Part shown: positions 61,501 to 64,000 of the stretch, piece after piece
Numbering within the stretch: the first letter of the stretch is position 1
Layout of the letters: every line of letters begins with the position of its first letter
Source of the DNA: Hesseltinella vesiculosa
Taxonomy: Eukaryota > Mucoromycota > Mucoromycetes > Mucorales > Cunninghamellaceae
Assembly: GCA_002104935.1 (NCBI GenBank)
Contig: MCGT01000044.1
Span: forward strand, 115,815-179,814
Reading direction: 5' to 3'
Length of the DNA stretch: 64,000 nucleotides
Notes under the pieces: generated by a model
The model's database searches: none
Told to the model about the DNA's origin: nothing
Seen by the model: only the letters and a program-made list of their open reading frames with translations
Translations under genes and position numbers: made by a program

Positions 61501-64000
61501 TTTTTTTTTTTTGTATCAATGGTGTACATTTATTACAAAAATGTTTCATTCTAATCGTACTTCATACGGCTGTAAGTATCCATCTGGAGTCTTGCCGATT
61601 TCCTGGTGAGCGTGTGACTCCATGCTTTACCGTCAAGTGTGACTGCAAAGTGTTGCTGCCATAGTGTCTGTAGCCCCCATCCGACTTTCCAAATTGTTAG
61701 GTCATCTGCTTTGGTTGGAGTATACAGGCATTCGCGGACTTTCAGAACTTTTTCGTCTCCCGTGCCGGGGCCAGCAAAAAGGTAAGACCATAACGCCTTT
61801 TTGTGGGGGCAAGAGAGCAGCATGTGGTCATCGTCTTCTGGCATTTCTGCATCCAGTAGGCAGAGGTTGGAGGTTATACCGTCTATTTTCCGTCGTGCTA
61901 GACGTTCTCGTGTTGGGAGTGACTTGTGCAGGAATCGGAACCAGATTGTCTTACTTTTGTGCGGTGTCTTTGATTTCCATATGGCTTTCCACGTCATCAT
62001 TGGTATAGACCAAAATGGTTGTAATTCACTTCCTGGAGGGCGTTTAGCTGGGTCGTATACCCATTGAGCTTTGGTGTGGAACAGGGATCGCAGTAGTCTA
62101 GGTTGTGCTTCTTCCAAAGGAACTGGCGTATTGGGGCCAAACATAATAAGGGATCGTTTGCTGTCGGTTGTCCACTCAGGGAGACGTGCCATAGCTTGGA
62201 TTATGAGGTATACTCGTGGTGCGTTATTGGCAATCTTGCCTGGATATTTACCGGTCGCTGCTTCCTGGAGATTGTCCGCGAGCGAGTTCGCTTGTATGGC
62301 CATATCAATCATGCGGGCTATGATGGATCGAGGCTGTTTCCTGTATAATCGTATCCAGAACCATTGCAATGCAAGTTGTTGGTCAAGTGGGTCTATCAGG
62401 TCAAGTCCTCCATTTCTCTTAGGCAGGGTGACCGTTTCCCATGAAGGATGTGGCCAGAAGGGGAGAACCAGGTTACGCACATATCTTCGGATAGTGTTGC
62501 ATTGAGTGACATTTATAGGAGTTAGACGGGCCACATGCCAAAGGGTGGATAGTACCAGAGAGTTAGCAGCCAAGCTTGAACCTTGGACGGACATACCACG
62601 TGATTTAAGGATTTGACAGTGTTTGCCTATCTTATTTGTCATGGCTTCCATGTATGTCTTTAGCTGTGTGCGGGACGAGTAGATCGGGTACCCCAGGTAT
62701 CGTAATGCGTTCGAGCTCTGTTTATCATGCCATGTCGCACCTATAGAGGTGCATACCTGTTGCCAATGTTGGTGTGGGTGTCCATTCAGCGATATAAATA
62801 CTGTCTTGGACACGTTGAGTCGTGCGTTCGAAGCCTTTGCATATATGTCATAGATTTCGGTGAATCGTTGCCATTGTGTGGGGTCATCCAAGAAAACAAG
62901 CAGGTCATCGGCATATGACATTTGCTGCAGACGGATTGGGTGAACCTTGGCGGGCTTGTGATTTACAAAAATTCCAGGCCATGTGTTGACATCCGCTAGT
63001 TTCCGTATTAATGGTTCGAATGCCAAATTGAATAGGAAGGGGGACAACGGATCACCCTGTCTGAGCCCTCTTCCCTGTCGGAACGTTGTACCCAAGTGAC
63101 CATTAATAGCCAAGGCGATTTCTGTTTTGAAAAATAAATGCATGATGGCCTTGATCCAAGTACTGGGAAAGTTCATAGACCTCAGGACCTGTTCCAGATA
63201 TTCAGGGTGGACTCTGTCGTATGCTTTCTCTTGGTCCAGGCTTGCTGCCACTGCAAACTTGTCCTTATCCATCTTGCATTTACCAGAGCGCATCAGGTCA
63301 ATAGTTGTTTGCAGTATCCATCCGTTTTCAGCGATTTGACGGCCCGCAACGAAGCCTTTCTGCGAGTGGTGGACTAGTTTAGGCATGAGGGGTCGTAACC
63401 GATTGGACATCCACTTCGTGAAAATCTTGGCGTCTGTATTGATAAGGGAGAGAGGGCGCCAGTTCTTAAGGTCTTCAGGATCACCTTTTTTGTACAGCAG
63501 GATCATTTTTGTTTTTCAGCCATGATTGAGGGGGTGATGCCTTGACAAGCTAGGTGTATAATCCGTGCAAGTAGCAACTGGAGTTTGGGACGCCTTCCCA
63601 ACCAGGGTCTTGTATAGCTCGAATGGTAATCCATCCAGTCCAGGGCTTTTGTTTGTAGGGGCGTGTTTCACAATGTCCATTATCTCATCTATAGTTGGGG
63701 GGTTGTTGAGAGATTTGCTTTCCGTTGCGCTGAGAGAATCATCTTCATATAGAGGAGAGATATTCCTCATGAGGTCATCTAGGCAGTTCTTGTCTATAGG
63801 TGTTGGGTTATATAGATCTTTGTAGAAATGTTTCGCGCTGGCCAACATGTCTCGGGTTTCCGTCCCGATTACCAGCTATCTTCAGTGCATGGATTGTTTG
63901 CTGTTCGTTTCTCGTTTTTATGACCTTGTAAAAGTAAGAATTGTTGCATTCTCCTTGTTCCATCCAACGAAGTGCCGCACGTCTGCGTAGTCCCTCTGTT
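61501..64000 (-). mobile_element. LINE (non-LTR retrotransposon), inserted in the gypsy-like element, partial
   Basis: Runs leftward and ends with AATAAA and a 12-base poly(A) (T-run 61501-61512). It encodes ORF2: ILLYKKGDPEDLKNWRPLSL, VAASLDQEKAYDRVHP, GRGLRQGDPLSPFLFNLAFE and active site QQMSYADDLLVFL, then a zinc-binding zf-RVT-like end (CLLDAEMPEDDDHMLLSCPH). The long frame is 61551-63506. Upstream, NKSPGLDGLPFELYKTL and earlier sequence lie in other frames, with two breaks near 63,510-63,620, so the copy is damaged. The endonuclease part lies outside the window. Family relation to the fragment at 52.3/58.0 kb is clear. Confidence 0.9.

Overview
This is a gene-dense fungal nuclear window. 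Introns are short (about 50-70 nt) with T-rich acceptors, and both strands carry split housekeeping genes. I infer an early-diverging (Mucoromycota/Mucorales-like) fungus. The reasons are a DDRGK1/UFBP1-like UFMylation protein, which Dikarya lack, a Fanzor-type nuclease, and fragments of DDE, Ty3/gypsy and LINE elements. No species name can be read from the sequence.

Layout. 0.7-4.9 kb: valyl-tRNA synthetase with two in-frame starts (mitochondrial and cytosolic). 5.5-9.9 kb: full-length ABCB/P-glycoprotein transporter. 10.6-12.6 kb: mitochondrial lysyl-tRNA synthetase. 12.85-16.1 kb: Fanzor (eukaryotic TnpB relative) with RuvC motifs, zinc ribbon, N-terminal CCHC knuckle and two opposite frame breaks. 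16.4-17.5 kb: DDRGK1-like protein. 17.6-20.2 kb (-): CM1-domain coiled-coil protein of microtubule organising centres. 21.0-22.5 kb: SRPK kinase. 22.8-23.7 kb: tetraspanin. 24.3-26.7 kb (-): AP-complex beta adaptin. 26.9-27.3 kb: broken DDE transposase. 27.7-29.3 kb: CDC6/Cdc18. 29.6-31.6 kb (-): pyruvate kinase. 32.3-33.8 kb (-): secreted phospholipase C/phosphoesterase. 34.1-37.6 kb (-): ACF1/ITC1-type ISWI subunit. 37.8-38.3 kb: PHF5A/Rds3. 38.7-40.6 kb: AVT-type amino acid transporter. 40.6-43.1 kb (-): kelch-BTB protein. 43.1-44.1 kb: mitochondrial ribosome recycling factor. 44.2-44.9 kb: second broken DDE transposase. 45.6-47.2 kb (-): isovaleryl-CoA dehydrogenase. 47.4-50.9 kb (-): rhodanese-USP deubiquitinase.

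From about 51 kb to the end the window is a nested graveyard of retroelements. It holds a broken gypsy pol and a gag remnant, then a truncated LINE fragment split by a young, complete Ty3/gypsy element (52,897-57,964). That element has 278-bp LTRs that read as identical and a CCGG duplication. Next comes a second gypsy-like element (gag with a C2H2 finger and a protease), cut by a LINE whose poly(A) end lies at 61.5 kb and which runs off the window. Diverged LTR relics of both gypsy families also sit among the genes, at 31.9 kb and 29.4 kb.

The genes are not an operon-like pathway. Themes are translation (two tRNA synthetases, mitochondrial RRF), ubiquitin-like systems (DDRGK1, USP, kelch-BTB), chromatin and splicing (ITC1-like, SRPK, PHF5A) and trafficking. 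The strongest candidate for an unusual system is the Fanzor locus between MSK1 and DDRGK1.
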